Assembly: GCA_002408125.1 (NCBI GenBank) | Contig: DHQO01000042.1 | Location: 84,310 to 148,309 of the forward strand | Direction of reading: 5' to 3' | Source of the DNA: Hyphomonadaceae bacterium UBA5336 | GTDB taxonomy: Bacteria; Pseudomonadota; Alphaproteobacteria; Caulobacterales; Hyphomonadaceae | DNA: 64,000 bases | Shown here: one piece after another, positions 1 to 9,127 of the stretch | Position numbering within the stretch: the first letter of the stretch is position 1 | Layout of the letters: each line of letters opens with the position of its first letter | Notes under the pieces: model-generated | Told to the model about the DNA's origin: nothing | Databases searched by the model: none | What the model saw: only the letters and a program-made list of their open reading frames with translations | Program-made: the position numbers and the translations under genes

Positions 1-550
1 AGACCTCGCTTTCGAACCATGGATTGGCCTTGAGCCATGCATTGTTCCTCCAGCTTGGATGCGGTGTTGTGAACATGTAGTCACTGGCATAATCCTTCCA
101 GTGCAGGACTGTCTCCCGCAGCGACTTGCGATAGCGCGCGCCGAGATGCCAGCGCTGGGCATAGCTGCCGACCAGCAAGGTAACCGAGATATTCGGCAGA
201 CGCGCAAGCAAGCCCTCGCGCCACTCCTTTGCACAACGCTTCATCGGCGGGATGTCTGCGCCCTTCCGGTCATAGCCGGGAAAGCAGAAGCCCATGGGCA
301 CGATGGCCACGCGGCTGGCATCGTAGAATTCCTCGTCCGTCACGCCCATCCAGTCACGCAGGCGCACGCCGGACGGGTCGTTGAACGGCTTTCCGGTGGT
401 GTCGGCGAGGTTTCCCGGCGCCTGGCCCACCACCAGGACACGCGCGCTTTCATGCACCTGGAGGATCGGATTCGGGGCGTTGGGCATGTCCCCGGCGCAC
501 AGCCGGCAGGCTCTTATCTTTTCAACATAAGTTGCTAACCCGGCAGACAT
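1..550 (-). CDS. Uracil-DNA glycosylase family protein (3' end outside window)
   Basis: The 183 visible residues start at the ATG at 550 and run off the left edge. They look like the COG1573 uracil-DNA glycosylase superfamily, which removes uracil from DNA in base-excision repair. Motif A is visible as GQAPG (residues 43-47) followed by an NDPSG stretch, and the C-terminal HPS motif is at 164-166. Four cysteines in C-x2-C plus C-x16-C spacing (C15, C18, C89, C106) match the 4Fe-4S ligands of family-4-like enzymes. No KRRIH-type UdgX insertion is seen. It is transcribed divergently from the small TonB-domain gene. The family call is firm; the exact subfamily and substrate are not. Confidence 0.85.
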   Translation of the reverse strand, partial: MSAGLATYVEKIRACRLCAGDMPNAPNPILQVHESARVLVVGQAPGNLADTTGKPFNDPSGVRLRDWMGVTDEEFYDASRVAIVPMGFCFPGYDRKGADIPPMKRCAKEWREGLLARLPNISVTLLVGSYAQRWHLGARYRKSLRETVLHWKDYASDYMFTTPHPSWRNNAWLKANPWFESEV

Positions 551-595
551 GGTGGTTAGCCTAGGACGAGGCATGCATCAGAAGAAGGGTCCTCC

Positions 596-931
596 ATGAG
601 TCGCGCTGTCATTCTTGTCCTGGCCATGCTGCCTGCCGCCTTCCCCGCCACCGCCCAGCAACAGGGGACGCCCGTGCAGTGGGAGCGCCCACCCATTCCG
701 GAATATCCCACCAGCGCCGCACAGCGCGGGCTGGAAGGCATCTGCCAGATCTCATTCAGCGTCCGGGAGACCGGCGAGCCCTACAACATAAATGCCACCT
801 GCACCGACAGCGTCTTCACCAGCGCAGCCACACGCGCCGTCGAGCGTGCCCGGGTCGCGCCGAAACTTGCGTATAGGTCGGCAGCCAGCCAGACGCCGCT
901 TATGTATAGTGTGCAGTTCAGACTCGGATAA
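596..931 (+). CDS. Small periplasmic protein with TonB C-terminal domain
   Basis: This 111-aa protein has a Sec signal peptide (about residues 1-20, ending in ATAQ) followed directly by one TonB_C-like domain. The domain begins with a YPTSAAQRG stretch and has the usual V-R/S-x-x-G-x-P pattern in the middle. It lacks the N-terminal membrane anchor and proline-rich spacer of a real TonB, so it is probably a secreted stand-alone domain and not an energy transducer. The two cysteines (in the GICQ and ATCT stretches) could form a disulfide. The pirin gene begins 13 bp downstream on the same strand. The specific role is unknown. Confidence 0.75.
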   Translation: MSRAVILVLAMLPAAFPATAQQQGTPVQWERPPIPEYPTSAAQRGLEGICQISFSVRETGEPYNINATCTDSVFTSAATRAVERARVAPKLAYRSAASQTPLMYSVQFRLG

Positions 932-944
932 AGGATCCCGCCCC

Positions 945-1895
945 ATGTCCAATGCGCCGAAATCCCATGATGATGACATCGAAGCCGTCGCCTCCGATTG
1001 CGAGTTTGTCGACCTGGTGATCCAGCCGCGCGTACGCGATCTTGGCGGCGGGTTCAGGGTGCGCCGCATCCTGCCCTTCCACAAGCGCCGCATGGTGGGC
1101 CCGTTCATCTTCTTCGACCATTTCGGCCCGGTCGGCTATGCGCCCGGCGAGGGCTTCGATGTGCGCCCGCACCCGCATATCGGCCTTGCCACCGTGACCT
1201 ATCTGTTCGAGGGCGCGATTGCCCACAAGGACAATCTCGGCAGCGATCTGGTGATCCGCCCCGGCGCGGTGAACTGGATGACGGCCGGCAGGGGCATCGT
1301 GCACTCCGAACGCACCCCGCCGGAAGAGCGCGCGGCCGGACAGAACATGCACGGCATCCAGACCTGGGTCGCCCTGCCCGTCTCGCACGAACAGTCCGAA
1401 CCGGCTTTCGAGCATCACAGCGCCGATACGCTGCCGGTGTTTGAGCTTGGCGGCGCCAGCATGCGGCTGGTCGCCGGCGAAGCCTGGGGCCATGTCTCCC
1501 CGGTACAGTTCCCGCATTCTATCTGGTATCTCGCCGGAGAGGCCCCAGACGGCGCGAGTTTCAACATCCCCGCCGATGCCGCACGCGAACGCGCAGTCTA
1601 TGTCGCCGCAGGTGAGCTGAAGCTGGGTTCGGAAACCCTTGGCGAGGGCTGCATGGCGGTGCTGGCCGAGGATTGCGACGTGCCGCTGGTCGCTGCGCCC
1701 GGCACGCGTTTCCTGCTGGCCGGCGGCGCGCCGATGCCGGAAAAGCGCATTATCTACTGGAACCTCGTCGCCTCCGACCAGTCCCTCATCGACAAGGGCA
1801 AGGCAGACTGGCAGGCCAGCATAGATGGCGGCTTCGACGACACTGTCTTCCGTCTGCCAGACGGGGAAACCGAATGGATCCCCGCGCCGGAATGA
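945..1895 (+). CDS. Pirin family protein
   Basis: This 316-aa bicupin belongs to the pirin family (quercetin dioxygenase-like or redox-sensing iron proteins). The N-terminal cupin carries the iron ligands in the expected pattern: H76-P-H78 in a RPHPHIG motif, then H120-S-E122 in GIVHSE. A second cupin without ligands follows from about residue 180. I chose the ATG at 945 because the family normally begins shortly before the conserved RDLGGGFRVRR segment; an open frame extends 51 codons further upstream but overlaps the preceding gene. It may be cotranscribed with the small TonB-domain gene. The substrate is not predictable from sequence. Confidence 0.9.
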   Translation: MSNAPKSHDDDIEAVASDCEFVDLVIQPRVRDLGGGFRVRRILPFHKRRMVGPFIFFDHFGPVGYAPGEGFDVRPHPHIGLATVTYLFEGAIAHKDNLGSDLVIRPGAVNWMTAGRGIVHSERTPPEERAAGQNMHGIQTWVALPVSHEQSEPAFEHHSADTLPVFELGGASMRLVAGEAWGHVSPVQFPHSIWYLAGEAPDGASFNIPADAARERAVYVAAGELKLGSETLGEGCMAVLAEDCDVPLVAAPGTRFLLAGGAPMPEKRIIYWNLVASDQSLIDKGKADWQASIDGGFDDTVFRLPDGETEWIPAPE

Positions 1896-1907
1896 GGGCA
1901 TAATCCC

Positions 1908-3293
1908 CTAGCGCCACTGCGCGCCGGTGATCATCCATTGCGGTTTGAACTCCCCCCAGTCGGGGAAATACAGGTAGACCTGCTTCTGGATGAGGTCGAC
2001 GCGCATGCGCGCGCCGCGGCCGTCATCGGTCAGCTCCATGAAGTGCTGGTCTTCATGGACCTTGGTCCAGATATAACCGGTCTGCCGGTTTGATGGCATC
2101 TCGACTTCCACCCAGGTTTCGGGCGGGCCGGCACTGAGGCGTTCGAACCGCAGGTCCGGGCCGAACATGAAGGAGCGGAAGTCGGCAATGCGCGGCGTGC
2201 TGCCGGGCAGCTTTGAGGCCGCCGTGATCTCGCCGACATTCCGGTAATTGTCGTTCTGCAGCATTTTCACCTGGCGCAGGTGAAGATCGATGGCGAGCTG
2301 CAGGTCGCTGCCGACCGCGTGCAGATAAACCGACCACTCGTCACGGCCGACTTCCTGGAAGGTCTGCCTCGGCAGGCCATCGTCGCCCATGATCACCCAG
2401 AACCCGTCGCGCAGGAAATGCAGGGGTTCATTGTTCCAGGTCACCGACATCACATTCCCGCCGTTGATGCCGGGGAAATGCGCCTGTGGCTCGGGCTGTG
2501 GTTGGGGCTGAGGCTGAGGCTCAGGTTCGGGCTCGGGTTGAGGTTCCGCTTCAGGTTCAGGCTCGGGCTGAGGTGCGGGCGCATCGGGTGCGGGATCGGT
2601 ATCGGTCTGGGGCTGGAGGGCGGGCTCCGACGGCTCCTCAATGACGATCACACCCGACCCGGTCGATCCTGAAAACAAGTCATTGGCAACGGCATAGTAA
2701 AGCCCCCCGCCAACAATCAGGATGGCCGCAGCAGCGCCGATCAGCAGGCCGGCCTTGCCCCCCTTCCCGCTGCCGGCGACCGCGTTCTTGTCGCGGTTTT
2801 CCAGTGCCGCGCCGGGGGTTGCCAGCGTCACGGCCGGGGAATCGCCGATCCGGCCGCCACCGCTGGGCATGGAGATGGAAACCGGCGGCGCGGCGCCCGG
2901 CTGGCGCCCGACCAGATGGGCCACGGCATCCACCGTGTGTTGCCATTCGATCTGGCTGGTATCGCCCTCCCACCCGATCAGGCGCGCAGCCTCGATCTGG
3001 CCGAAACCATAGGGCGGCATGACATTGTCGATCAGGATCGGCAGGAGAACCCGGCGCTGCTGGCCAGCATCGGCCTCATCGAGCACCCACTGGGATTCGA
3101 TCGACTTCTGCGACCACACCACGATCACGCATTTGGCGGTCTGCAGCGCGGCGCCGATCACCTCGCGATAGGTCCGCCCGGGAGGAATGCGGTGGTCCCA
3201 CCAGACCTCGTATCCGGCCTGGGCGAGCGCCTCTGCAATGAGGCGTACGCGATCCACGTCCTCTTTCTTGTAACTGATGAAAACTTCGGTCAT
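1908..3293 (-). CDS. TIR-domain protein with one TM helix and a proline-rich linker
   Basis: This 461-aa protein starts with a TIR_2-type domain (residues 1 to about 128): FISYKKED at the N terminus and a WxxxE motif (W69 to E73) supplying the glutamate used for NAD+ hydrolysis in catalytic TIR domains. A single TM helix follows at about 182-203, then a Pro-Glu/Gln-rich repetitive linker at about 234-270 and a roughly 190-aa C-terminal domain I do not recognise. The TIR domain would be cytoplasmic and the C-terminal domain periplasmic. The start at 3293 (MTEVFISYKK) is preferred over a 12-codon longer frame because TIR domains begin at this point. It could be an NADase effector or a signalling protein. 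No known anti-phage partner genes lie beside it. Confidence 0.8.
   Translation of the reverse strand: MTEVFISYKKEDVDRVRLIAEALAQAGYEVWWDHRIPPGRTYREVIGAALQTAKCVIVVWSQKSIESQWVLDEADAGQQRRVLLPILIDNVMPPYGFGQIEAARLIGWEGDTSQIEWQHTVDAVAHLVGRQPGAAPPVSISMPSGGGRIGDSPAVTLATPGAALENRDKNAVAGSGKGGKAGLLIGAAAAILIVGGGLYYAVANDLFSGSTGSGVIVIEEPSEPALQPQTDTDPAPDAPAPQPEPEPEAEPQPEPEPEPQPQPQPQPEPQAHFPGINGGNVMSVTWNNEPLHFLRDGFWVIMGDDGLPRQTFQEVGRDEWSVYLHAVGSDLQLAIDLHLRQVKMLQNDNYRNVGEITAASKLPGSTPRIADFRSFMFGPDLRFERLSAGPPETWVEVEMPSNRQTGYIWTKVHEDQHFMELTDDGRGARMRVDLIQKQVYLYFPDWGEFKPQWMITGAQWR
2484..2585 (-). repeat. Coding repeat for Pro-Glu/Pro-Gln linker
   Basis: A low-complexity hexamer-like repeat (alternating Pro with Glu or Gln codons) inside the TIR-protein gene. 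It encodes an extended linker after the TM helix, as TonB-like and cell-wall-spanning proteins have. The length is probably variable between strains through slippage. Confidence 0.75.
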
Positions 3294-3425
3294 GGAATCC
3301 CTCCCCGGCGCGCGACGATGCACCAGCACGCCGAGTAAATCCAGTGACTTACAGCCACGCCTGCTTGATGGCCGAGCGCCGGGACGATAACACCGCTGGC
3401 AGACGCAATCCGATCAGAGAGCCCC

Positions 3426-5183
3426 ATGTACAAGTCCCTCAGCGCGCTCAGTGCCATTCTCCTGCTCGCCGCCTGCGCAGGCGACACCGCAGCCCCTGCC
3501 GATCAGACCTCAGGCTCTGCCGAAAGCGAGGCAACCGCCCACCTGCTCCTGCCCCTTCCCGAGGCCACCAGCCCGGAAATCACCGAGGAAGACCTGGCGG
3601 TGCGCATCGAGGCCCTGGCCGACGATGCGTTCGAGGGCCGCGGCCCCGGCAGCGAGACTGGCGAAAAGGCGGCGGAATGGATCGCTGCAGAGATGGAACG
3701 CATCGGGCTGGAGCCGGGCGGCGAGAATGGCACCTGGTACCAGACCGTCGGCATGGTCGAACAAAGCATCGACGAGACCTCATCGAGCCTGACCTTCTCC
3801 GGCGGCAATTCCGGGCGCGACTTCCCGACAACGCTCAAGGAAGACTCCGTGATCTGGACCAAGCATCAGGACCAGACCGATATCTCCTTCCAAGACTCCG
3901 AAATGGTCTTTGTCGGCTATGGCGTCGTCGCGCCGGAATATGGCTGGGACGACTATGCCGGCCTGGATGTCGAGGGAAAGACGGTTGTCATGCTGGTCAA
4001 CGATCCCGGCTTCGCGACCGAGGATCCCGAGCTCTTCAAGGGCAAGGCGATGACCTATTATGGCCGCTGGACCTACAAATATGAGGAAGCCGCGCGTCAG
4101 GGCGCCACGGCGGCCATCGTGGTGCACGAGACCGCCCCGGCCGCCTATGGCTGGGACGTGGTGGCAAATTCGTGGACCGGCGCGCAAGCTGATCTCGTGC
4201 GCGCCAATGGCGGGGCCGACCGTGCCCTGCTGGAAGGCTGGATCACGGTCGAGACCGCGCGCAAGCTCTTCGCCGAAGCCGATCTCGATTTCGAGGAGAT
4301 GAAGTTCGAGGCCAGGCAGCGCGGCTTTACCCCGATCGACATGGGCGGGCTGACCGCCCGCGGCGAGATCCACCAGACCGTCACCGAGGCGACCTCGCGC
4401 AATGTGATCGGCGTCCTGCCGGGCACCGAAGCGCCCGATGAGTACATGCTGTTCACTGCTCACTGGGACCATCTCGGCAAGAAGTCCGAAGAACGCACCG
4501 GTGCGGCAGGCGAGGATTTCTACCGCGACGACATCTTCAATGGCGCGGTAGACAATGCCACCGGCTCTGCGGCCCTGCTCGACATCGCCGAAGCCATGGC
4601 CGCCTCAGAGCATCCTCGCTCGGTGCTTTTCCTGTCAGTGACGCTGGAAGAATCCGGCCTGCTCGGCTCGGCCTATTATGCCGAGAACCCGACCGTACCG
4701 ATGAACCAGATCGTGGCCGGCATCAATATGGACGGCATGCTGCCCCTGGGCCGCTCGAAGGATATGGTGGTCGTGGGCTATGGCGCCTCGCAGCTGGAAG
4801 ATCGCCTGGCCGCCGTGCTGGAAACCCAGGACCGCGTGATTCAGCCCGATCCGAACCCGCAGGCGGGCTATTTCTACCGCTCCGACCATGTCTCCTTTGC
4901 CAAAGAGGGCGTGCCCATGCTCTATGCCGATGGTGGTCAGGACCTCCTGGAGGGCGGTGAAGCTGCCGGCAGGGCCGCGGCCGAGGTCTATACCGTGCAG
5001 CGCTATCACAAGCCGATGGACGAATATTCCGCGAGCTGGGACCTGTCGGGCATGGTCGAGGATATCACCGCGCTCTACACGGTCGGCCGCGATATCGCCG
5101 ATTCCGCCGACTGGCCGGAATGGTATGACGGCAACGAGTTCAAGGCGATCCGCGAAGCCTCGCTCGCCGAGGCCGGGGAGTAG
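3426..5183 (+). CDS. M28 family metallopeptidase, lipoprotein
   Basis: A 585-aa secreted aminopeptidase-like zinc enzyme. The N terminus is a lipoprotein signal with lipobox LAAC (Cys17). A protease-associated (PA) insert lies at about residues 150-300. The peptidase core shows the five M28 zinc ligands in order: H346, D376 (DNATG), the catalytic/ligand pair E408-E409, D436 (NMDG) and H488 (SDH). The protein should sit in the outer membrane or periplasm and process peptides. The rlmJ gene starts 3 bp after its stop, so the two are likely cotranscribed. The substrate is unknown. Confidence 0.93.
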   Translation: MYKSLSALSAILLLAACAGDTAAPADQTSGSAESEATAHLLLPLPEATSPEITEEDLAVRIEALADDAFEGRGPGSETGEKAAEWIAAEMERIGLEPGGENGTWYQTVGMVEQSIDETSSSLTFSGGNSGRDFPTTLKEDSVIWTKHQDQTDISFQDSEMVFVGYGVVAPEYGWDDYAGLDVEGKTVVMLVNDPGFATEDPELFKGKAMTYYGRWTYKYEEAARQGATAAIVVHETAPAAYGWDVVANSWTGAQADLVRANGGADRALLEGWITVETARKLFAEADLDFEEMKFEARQRGFTPIDMGGLTARGEIHQTVTEATSRNVIGVLPGTEAPDEYMLFTAHWDHLGKKSEERTGAAGEDFYRDDIFNGAVDNATGSAALLDIAEAMAASEHPRSVLFLSVTLEESGLLGSAYYAENPTVPMNQIVAGINMDGMLPLGRSKDMVVVGYGASQLEDRLAAVLETQDRVIQPDPNPQAGYFYRSDHVSFAKEGVPMLYADGGQDLLEGGEAAGRAAAEVYTVQRYHKPMDEYSASWDLSGMVEDITALYTVGRDIADSADWPEWYDGNEFKAIREASLAEAGE

Positions 5184-5186
5184 GCC

Positions 5187-5975
5187 TTGCTCAGCTACCA
5201 GCACGGCTTTCACGCGGGCAATCGCGCCGATGTGCTCAAGCATGCCGTGCTGGACCTGATCCTGCGCGATCTCGCTGAACAGGGCCGCCCCGTCCTGCAT
5301 GTGGAAACCCATTCCGGCCGGGGCGTCTATGACCTGACAGGTGAACAGTCACGCAAGACCGGCGAGGCCGATGAGGGCGTGCTCGACCTGTTCAAGGCCG
5401 ATACGCCGCTGCCCGAGCTTTCTGACTGGCTCGACCTGATGCGTGCCCAGTCCAAGAAGGCCTATCCCGGCTCGCCCAAACTGGCCGCGCTGCGGCTGGG
5501 CGATCTGGGGCGGTTCATCCTGTTCGAAAAGCACCCGGCGGAATTCGATGCGCTCACCGCCGCCTTCGAGGGCGACAGGCGGGTGCAGATCAAGAAGGCC
5601 GATGGCTATTCCGGCGCGCTGAAGCTGCAGCCGCGCAGGGGCGAACAGATGCTGGTCTTCTCCGATCCGAGCTATGAGACCATGGACGATATGGAGGCCC
5701 TCGCCGAATGGACCCCGCGCGCCCTGGCCCGCTGGCCCAAGGCCATCGTCGCGGTCTGGCTGCCCCTGTTCAAGGATGAGCGCGAGGCCGAGTTCGGCGC
5801 CTTCCTCTCAAGCCTGGAGAGCGGCATTGTTGCCGGGGCGCGCTGGCCGGCGCCCGAGGACAAGGACACCGCGCTGGCCGGTTCCGCGCTGATCGCCTTC
5901 CGCGTGCCCCCCCGCCTGCGCAAGGCCGCCGGTGACACGGCACAGGCGCTGGAAACCTACTGGATGGGTGGCTGA
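5187..5975 (+). CDS. rlmJ: 23S rRNA (adenine(2030)-N6)-methyltransferase RlmJ
   Basis: A 262-aa SAM-dependent methyltransferase matching RlmJ/YhiR over its full length. The typical N terminus (LSYQHGFHAGNRADVLKH) is present and the catalytic N6-adenine motif is a D-P-S-Y at residues 160-163, the RlmJ version of D/N-P-P-Y. It methylates A2030 of 23S rRNA in domain V. It starts 3 bp after the M28 peptidase stop and ends 9 bp before the convergent kinase-like gene. Confidence 0.93.
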   Translation: MLSYQHGFHAGNRADVLKHAVLDLILRDLAEQGRPVLHVETHSGRGVYDLTGEQSRKTGEADEGVLDLFKADTPLPELSDWLDLMRAQSKKAYPGSPKLAALRLGDLGRFILFEKHPAEFDALTAAFEGDRRVQIKKADGYSGALKLQPRRGEQMLVFSDPSYETMDDMEALAEWTPRALARWPKAIVAVWLPLFKDEREAEFGAFLSSLESGIVAGARWPAPEDKDTALAGSALIAFRVPPRLRKAAGDTAQALETYWMGG

Positions 5976-5984
5976 CGGCAGGCC

Positions 5985-7694
5985 TTAAGCGACGCGGGTG
6001 AGGCGACCCGTGCCGGCGTGGTCTTCGCCATCGGCCGATTTGCTCGTCGGGATGTGGGCGCTGGCCGGCAGCGTCACGGAGGCCGTGACACCCGCGCCGG
6101 GACGGCTGGCCAGTTGCATCGAGCCACCATGCAGCTTCACCAGTTCGCGCGCCAGGGTGAGGCCAAGGCCGGTACCGGAGAACTCCCCGCCTGTCGCCTC
6201 CCCGCTCTGGTAGAAAGGCTCGAACACGCGCTCCAGCTCATCGGCGGCGATGCCCGGGCCGAAGTCACGCACCGTGATGATGACGCCTTCTTCCTCGCGC
6301 AGGAAGGCGCGGATCACCAGGCGCGGCGGGTTGCCGCCGAACTTGATGCCGTTGGAGATAATGCTCATCAGCACGCGGCGGAAGGCGGCCTCGTCGACGA
6401 CGATATCACCGACATTGCGGGCCACCGAAATGTCGATGCCGCTGAGATCGGTCACGCCGTGGAACTGAGCCGACAGGCCGACCGCCTTGGTCAGCAGCTC
6501 GCGCACATCATAGGGCTGCGGATCGTGGATATAGCGGTCCGAGCCGACCTGCGAGAATTCGATGATGTCGTTGATCACCGTCAGCAGGTGCTCGCCGGCA
6601 TTCAGGATGGAATCGGCATACTGGCGCATCTCGCTGGCCGTCACCACGATCTTGGAATCCGAAGACATGATCTGCGAGAAGCCGTTGATGATATTCAGCG
6701 GCGCGCGCAATTCCTGGCTCATTGTGTTCAGGAAACGCGCTTTCGCCGCGTCGGCTTCCTCAGCCTCGCGACGGGCGGCGATCAACTGGTGCTCGCGGTG
6801 TTTCAGGCGCGAGACATCCTTGTGAATACTCACCGTTCGCCCGTCTGCCGTGGGCATGATCGACCTGAGCACCCATGTTCCCTCACCGACCCTGTGGCCC
6901 CTGCCATCGCTGCCATCATCCAGGCCGACGCCATCGGGGAACCATTGGCGATACTTGGAGTTCGCCATGGTGATGCGACCGTCCTTGTCATAGACGGCAA
7001 AGCCATCGTCGATCGACTCGATCGCATCGAACAGGTTGCGGCGGGCATCCTTGGCATCCGACCAGGAGCGCACATTCTCCTTCAGCTGCGCCTCACTCTG
7101 GAAGCCGCCAAGCACGAGGGCCAGGATCAGGATGAAGACCAGTGTCGAGGTCATCACGCTGATTGTGGAGTCCTGGAACATGAAGAAAACCGAATTGGTG
7201 ACCAGGCATGGCAGGGCAAACCGCAGTGCGATCCGCGGCCCGGATGAAGTCAGGGCAAAGAATCCCGTGGCCATCCCGATGACCACGAGGAAGACGAAGA
7301 AGCTAGACAGCAGGCCGGCGTCACGGGTCAGGAAGACAGAGCTGCCCCACAGCGTACCGAGGATCAACCCTGACAGCTCGGCGCGTTTGAGGTAACGTCC
7401 GGAAACATGCTTGGGCAGGGTGCGTCCGCGCGCCTGCGCATACATGTAGAACAGGAACACCGCCGAGATCAGGACCAGGGCGTACCAGATCCAGGCATAG
7501 ATCGACGGCGCCGACATCAGAACGATACCGAAGATGGATGTGCCGTTCGCGATACTCACACCGCCGGCGAGCGCCGAGATGCTGGACAGCTGGCGCTGCT
7601 GTTCCCGCAGGACCGCATTGTTCGATTCAATGCGGCTTCGCGTCAGTGGCGCGAAGCAACTGATGAAATCGCTGAACGGGGAAAATGCGGACAT
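5985..7694 (-). CDS. PAS-containing histidine-kinase-like protein lacking the phosphoacceptor His
   Basis: A 569-aa membrane protein. The N-terminal third has about five or six hydrophobic helices (residues 38-195), then a PAS domain (about 215-275), a HisKA dimerisation segment and a HATPase_c domain. In the H box the normal M-S-H-E-L-R reads M-S-Q327-E-L-R; the codon is clearly CAG. The ATPase domain looks intact: N box with NGIKFGG, DFGPGI G1 box, F box FEPFYQ and GTGLGL G2 box. It therefore cannot autophosphorylate at the usual site. DivL of Caulobacter, a tyrosine-containing pseudokinase, is a precedent. No response regulator is adjacent. Confidence 0.85.
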   Translation of the reverse strand: MSAFSPFSDFISCFAPLTRSRIESNNAVLREQQRQLSSISALAGGVSIANGTSIFGIVLMSAPSIYAWIWYALVLISAVFLFYMYAQARGRTLPKHVSGRYLKRAELSGLILGTLWGSSVFLTRDAGLLSSFFVFLVVIGMATGFFALTSSGPRIALRFALPCLVTNSVFFMFQDSTISVMTSTLVFILILALVLGGFQSEAQLKENVRSWSDAKDARRNLFDAIESIDDGFAVYDKDGRITMANSKYRQWFPDGVGLDDGSDGRGHRVGEGTWVLRSIMPTADGRTVSIHKDVSRLKHREHQLIAARREAEEADAAKARFLNTMSQELRAPLNIINGFSQIMSSDSKIVVTASEMRQYADSILNAGEHLLTVINDIIEFSQVGSDRYIHDPQPYDVRELLTKAVGLSAQFHGVTDLSGIDISVARNVGDIVVDEAAFRRVLMSIISNGIKFGGNPPRLVIRAFLREEEGVIITVRDFGPGIAADELERVFEPFYQSGEATGGEFSGTGLGLTLARELVKLHGGSMQLASRPGAGVTASVTLPASAHIPTSKSADGEDHAGTGRLTRVA

Positions 7695-7843
7695 GTACGT
7701 CCTATAGGTGAGCCGACTTAATATTCCGGCGAACAGAAAGATAAAAGTTTACCTATCTGCCAGTAAGGTCTCGGCAAGGTTTATGAACTGCAATAGAGCT
7801 GAGGTATTCGTGCGTAGTACACGTAGTAAGGAAAGCAGGTCGC
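7695..7843. promoter_or_regulatory. Divergent intergenic region, kinase-like gene / FAD oxidoreductase
   Basis: A 149-bp AT-richer stretch separating two divergently transcribed genes, so it should hold promoters in both directions. I see no convincing consensus elements. The plus-strand gene uses GTG at 7844 with an AGGAAAGCAGG purine run a few bases upstream as a plausible ribosome binding site. Confidence 0.5.
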
Positions 7844-9127
7844 GTGTCTAGGATTGCCGTCGTGGGCGGAGGGCCGAGCGGGCTCAGCCTCGCCAAGCTC
7901 CTGACGGAGCAAGGTGCCCGGGATATTACCATTTTCGAGGCCGGAGAGCGCCCGGGCGGGAAGTCCTGGACACTCTACGATGGCGCCGCCGTGGCCGAAA
8001 TGGGAACCTGCTACACCACCCTCTCGCACTGGGTGGTAAAACGCTGGATGCGCGAGAAGGGAATACACCTGGAGCGCAATGGCAAGGTGCTGTTCGACGG
8101 CACCAACTTCATGAAATACGTTAATCAGGGCGGGGGTCCGCCCTTCGCCATCCAGGCCCTCAGATATTTCTGGGATGGCGCCAGCCTGCGGCGCCGCCTG
8201 GCCGCGCCAAATCCGAGCCAGGAGACCATTGACGAGGCGGCCATGTCGATCCTCGACTGGCTGCGTGCGCGCAAGCTGCCCAAGGTGGAGATGTTCCTGC
8301 ACCGGATCATCACCATCATGGGCTATGGCTTCCTGGACGAGACCCCGGCGGTGCAGGCCCACCGCTGGTGCGATATCGTTCTGTTCGTCTCCGGGGCGCT
8401 GAACCAGCTGCATATGCCGGTCGAGGGCTGGTCGGAGTTCTGGCGCAGGCTCGCCGAAGACCTGGATGTGCGTCTCAATTGCCCGGTCCAGCATATCGAG
8501 CGCGGCAATGATACAATATGGATCACCTCGCCGGAAGGGCGCGAACAGTTCGACTGGGTGGTCTGCGCCATGCCGCTGGATGAGTTCGCACCGTTGGTGG
8601 AAACGCCCACCGACGCGGAGAGTTTCGTGAACCAGTCCGTGCAGTGGCAGGGCTATTCCACGGCGCTGATCGCTTCGGACAACTGGTTCGAGGACTGGCA
8701 TGTGGAAGGCTACAGCGACACGGTCGTTCCCGGCGCGCGGCTCGGCCGCCTGGTCGGGGCGCGGCGCGAGACCTATGAAGCCGATCTCGGCGGGCACCTC
8801 TATGTCACCGGACAGCTCTCACGCGGCCTGACGAATGACGAACTTCGCGAAATCGCCGTGGCCGAGCTGGAAGCCAGGGGCGTGAACGTCACCAACTTCG
8901 TGTTGCAGAAAAACTGGAAATACTTTGCGCAATACTCCATGGAAGCTGTCCGCAACGGTTTGCTGGGAGTGATGCGCAATATGCAGGGGCAGCAGAATAC
9001 CTGGTATACGGGCTCGACCTTTTCCTTCGAAGCGGTCTCCCATATTTCCAATTTCAATGTCCGCCTGGCCAAGCAGATGGTCGCCACGTCGACCTCCATG
9101 CCTGCATCCAGGCAGCAGCCGCAATGA
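7844..9127 (+). CDS. FAD-dependent oxidoreductase (amine oxidase-like)
   Basis: A 427-aa flavoprotein. The N terminus has the Rossmann dinucleotide fold (VVGGGPSGLSLAKLL, acidic residue in IFEAGERPGG) followed by the R-P-G-G motif of the amine oxidase/NAD_binding_8 family. The start is GTG. No signal peptide or TM is evident. Its stop overlaps the ATG of the hotdog-fold gene (ATGA), so the two are translationally coupled and probably act in one pathway. The substrate is unknown; related oxidases act on amines, carotenoids or fatty-acid-like molecules. Confidence 0.82.
   Translation: MSRIAVVGGGPSGLSLAKLLTEQGARDITIFEAGERPGGKSWTLYDGAAVAEMGTCYTTLSHWVVKRWMREKGIHLERNGKVLFDGTNFMKYVNQGGGPPFAIQALRYFWDGASLRRRLAAPNPSQETIDEAAMSILDWLRARKLPKVEMFLHRIITIMGYGFLDETPAVQAHRWCDIVLFVSGALNQLHMPVEGWSEFWRRLAEDLDVRLNCPVQHIERGNDTIWITSPEGREQFDWVVCAMPLDEFAPLVETPTDAESFVNQSVQWQGYSTALIASDNWFEDWHVEGYSDTVVPGARLGRLVGARRETYEADLGGHLYVTGQLSRGLTNDELREIAVAELEARGVNVTNFVLQKNWKYFAQYSMEAVRNGLLGVMRNMQGQQNTWYTGSTFSFEAVSHISNFNVRLAKQMVATSTSMPASRQQPQ

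Noticed and set aside
2484..2585. Repeat tract as CRISPR or mobile-element repeat
   Set aside because: It is in frame within the TIR gene and encodes a Pro-Glu/Gln linker with no spacers.
1908..3293. TIR protein as part of a defence island (Thoeris, CBASS and similar)
   Set aside because: Neighbours are pirin and an M28 peptidase; no ThsA, cyclase, or other partner gene is present, so only a stand-alone role can be proposed.
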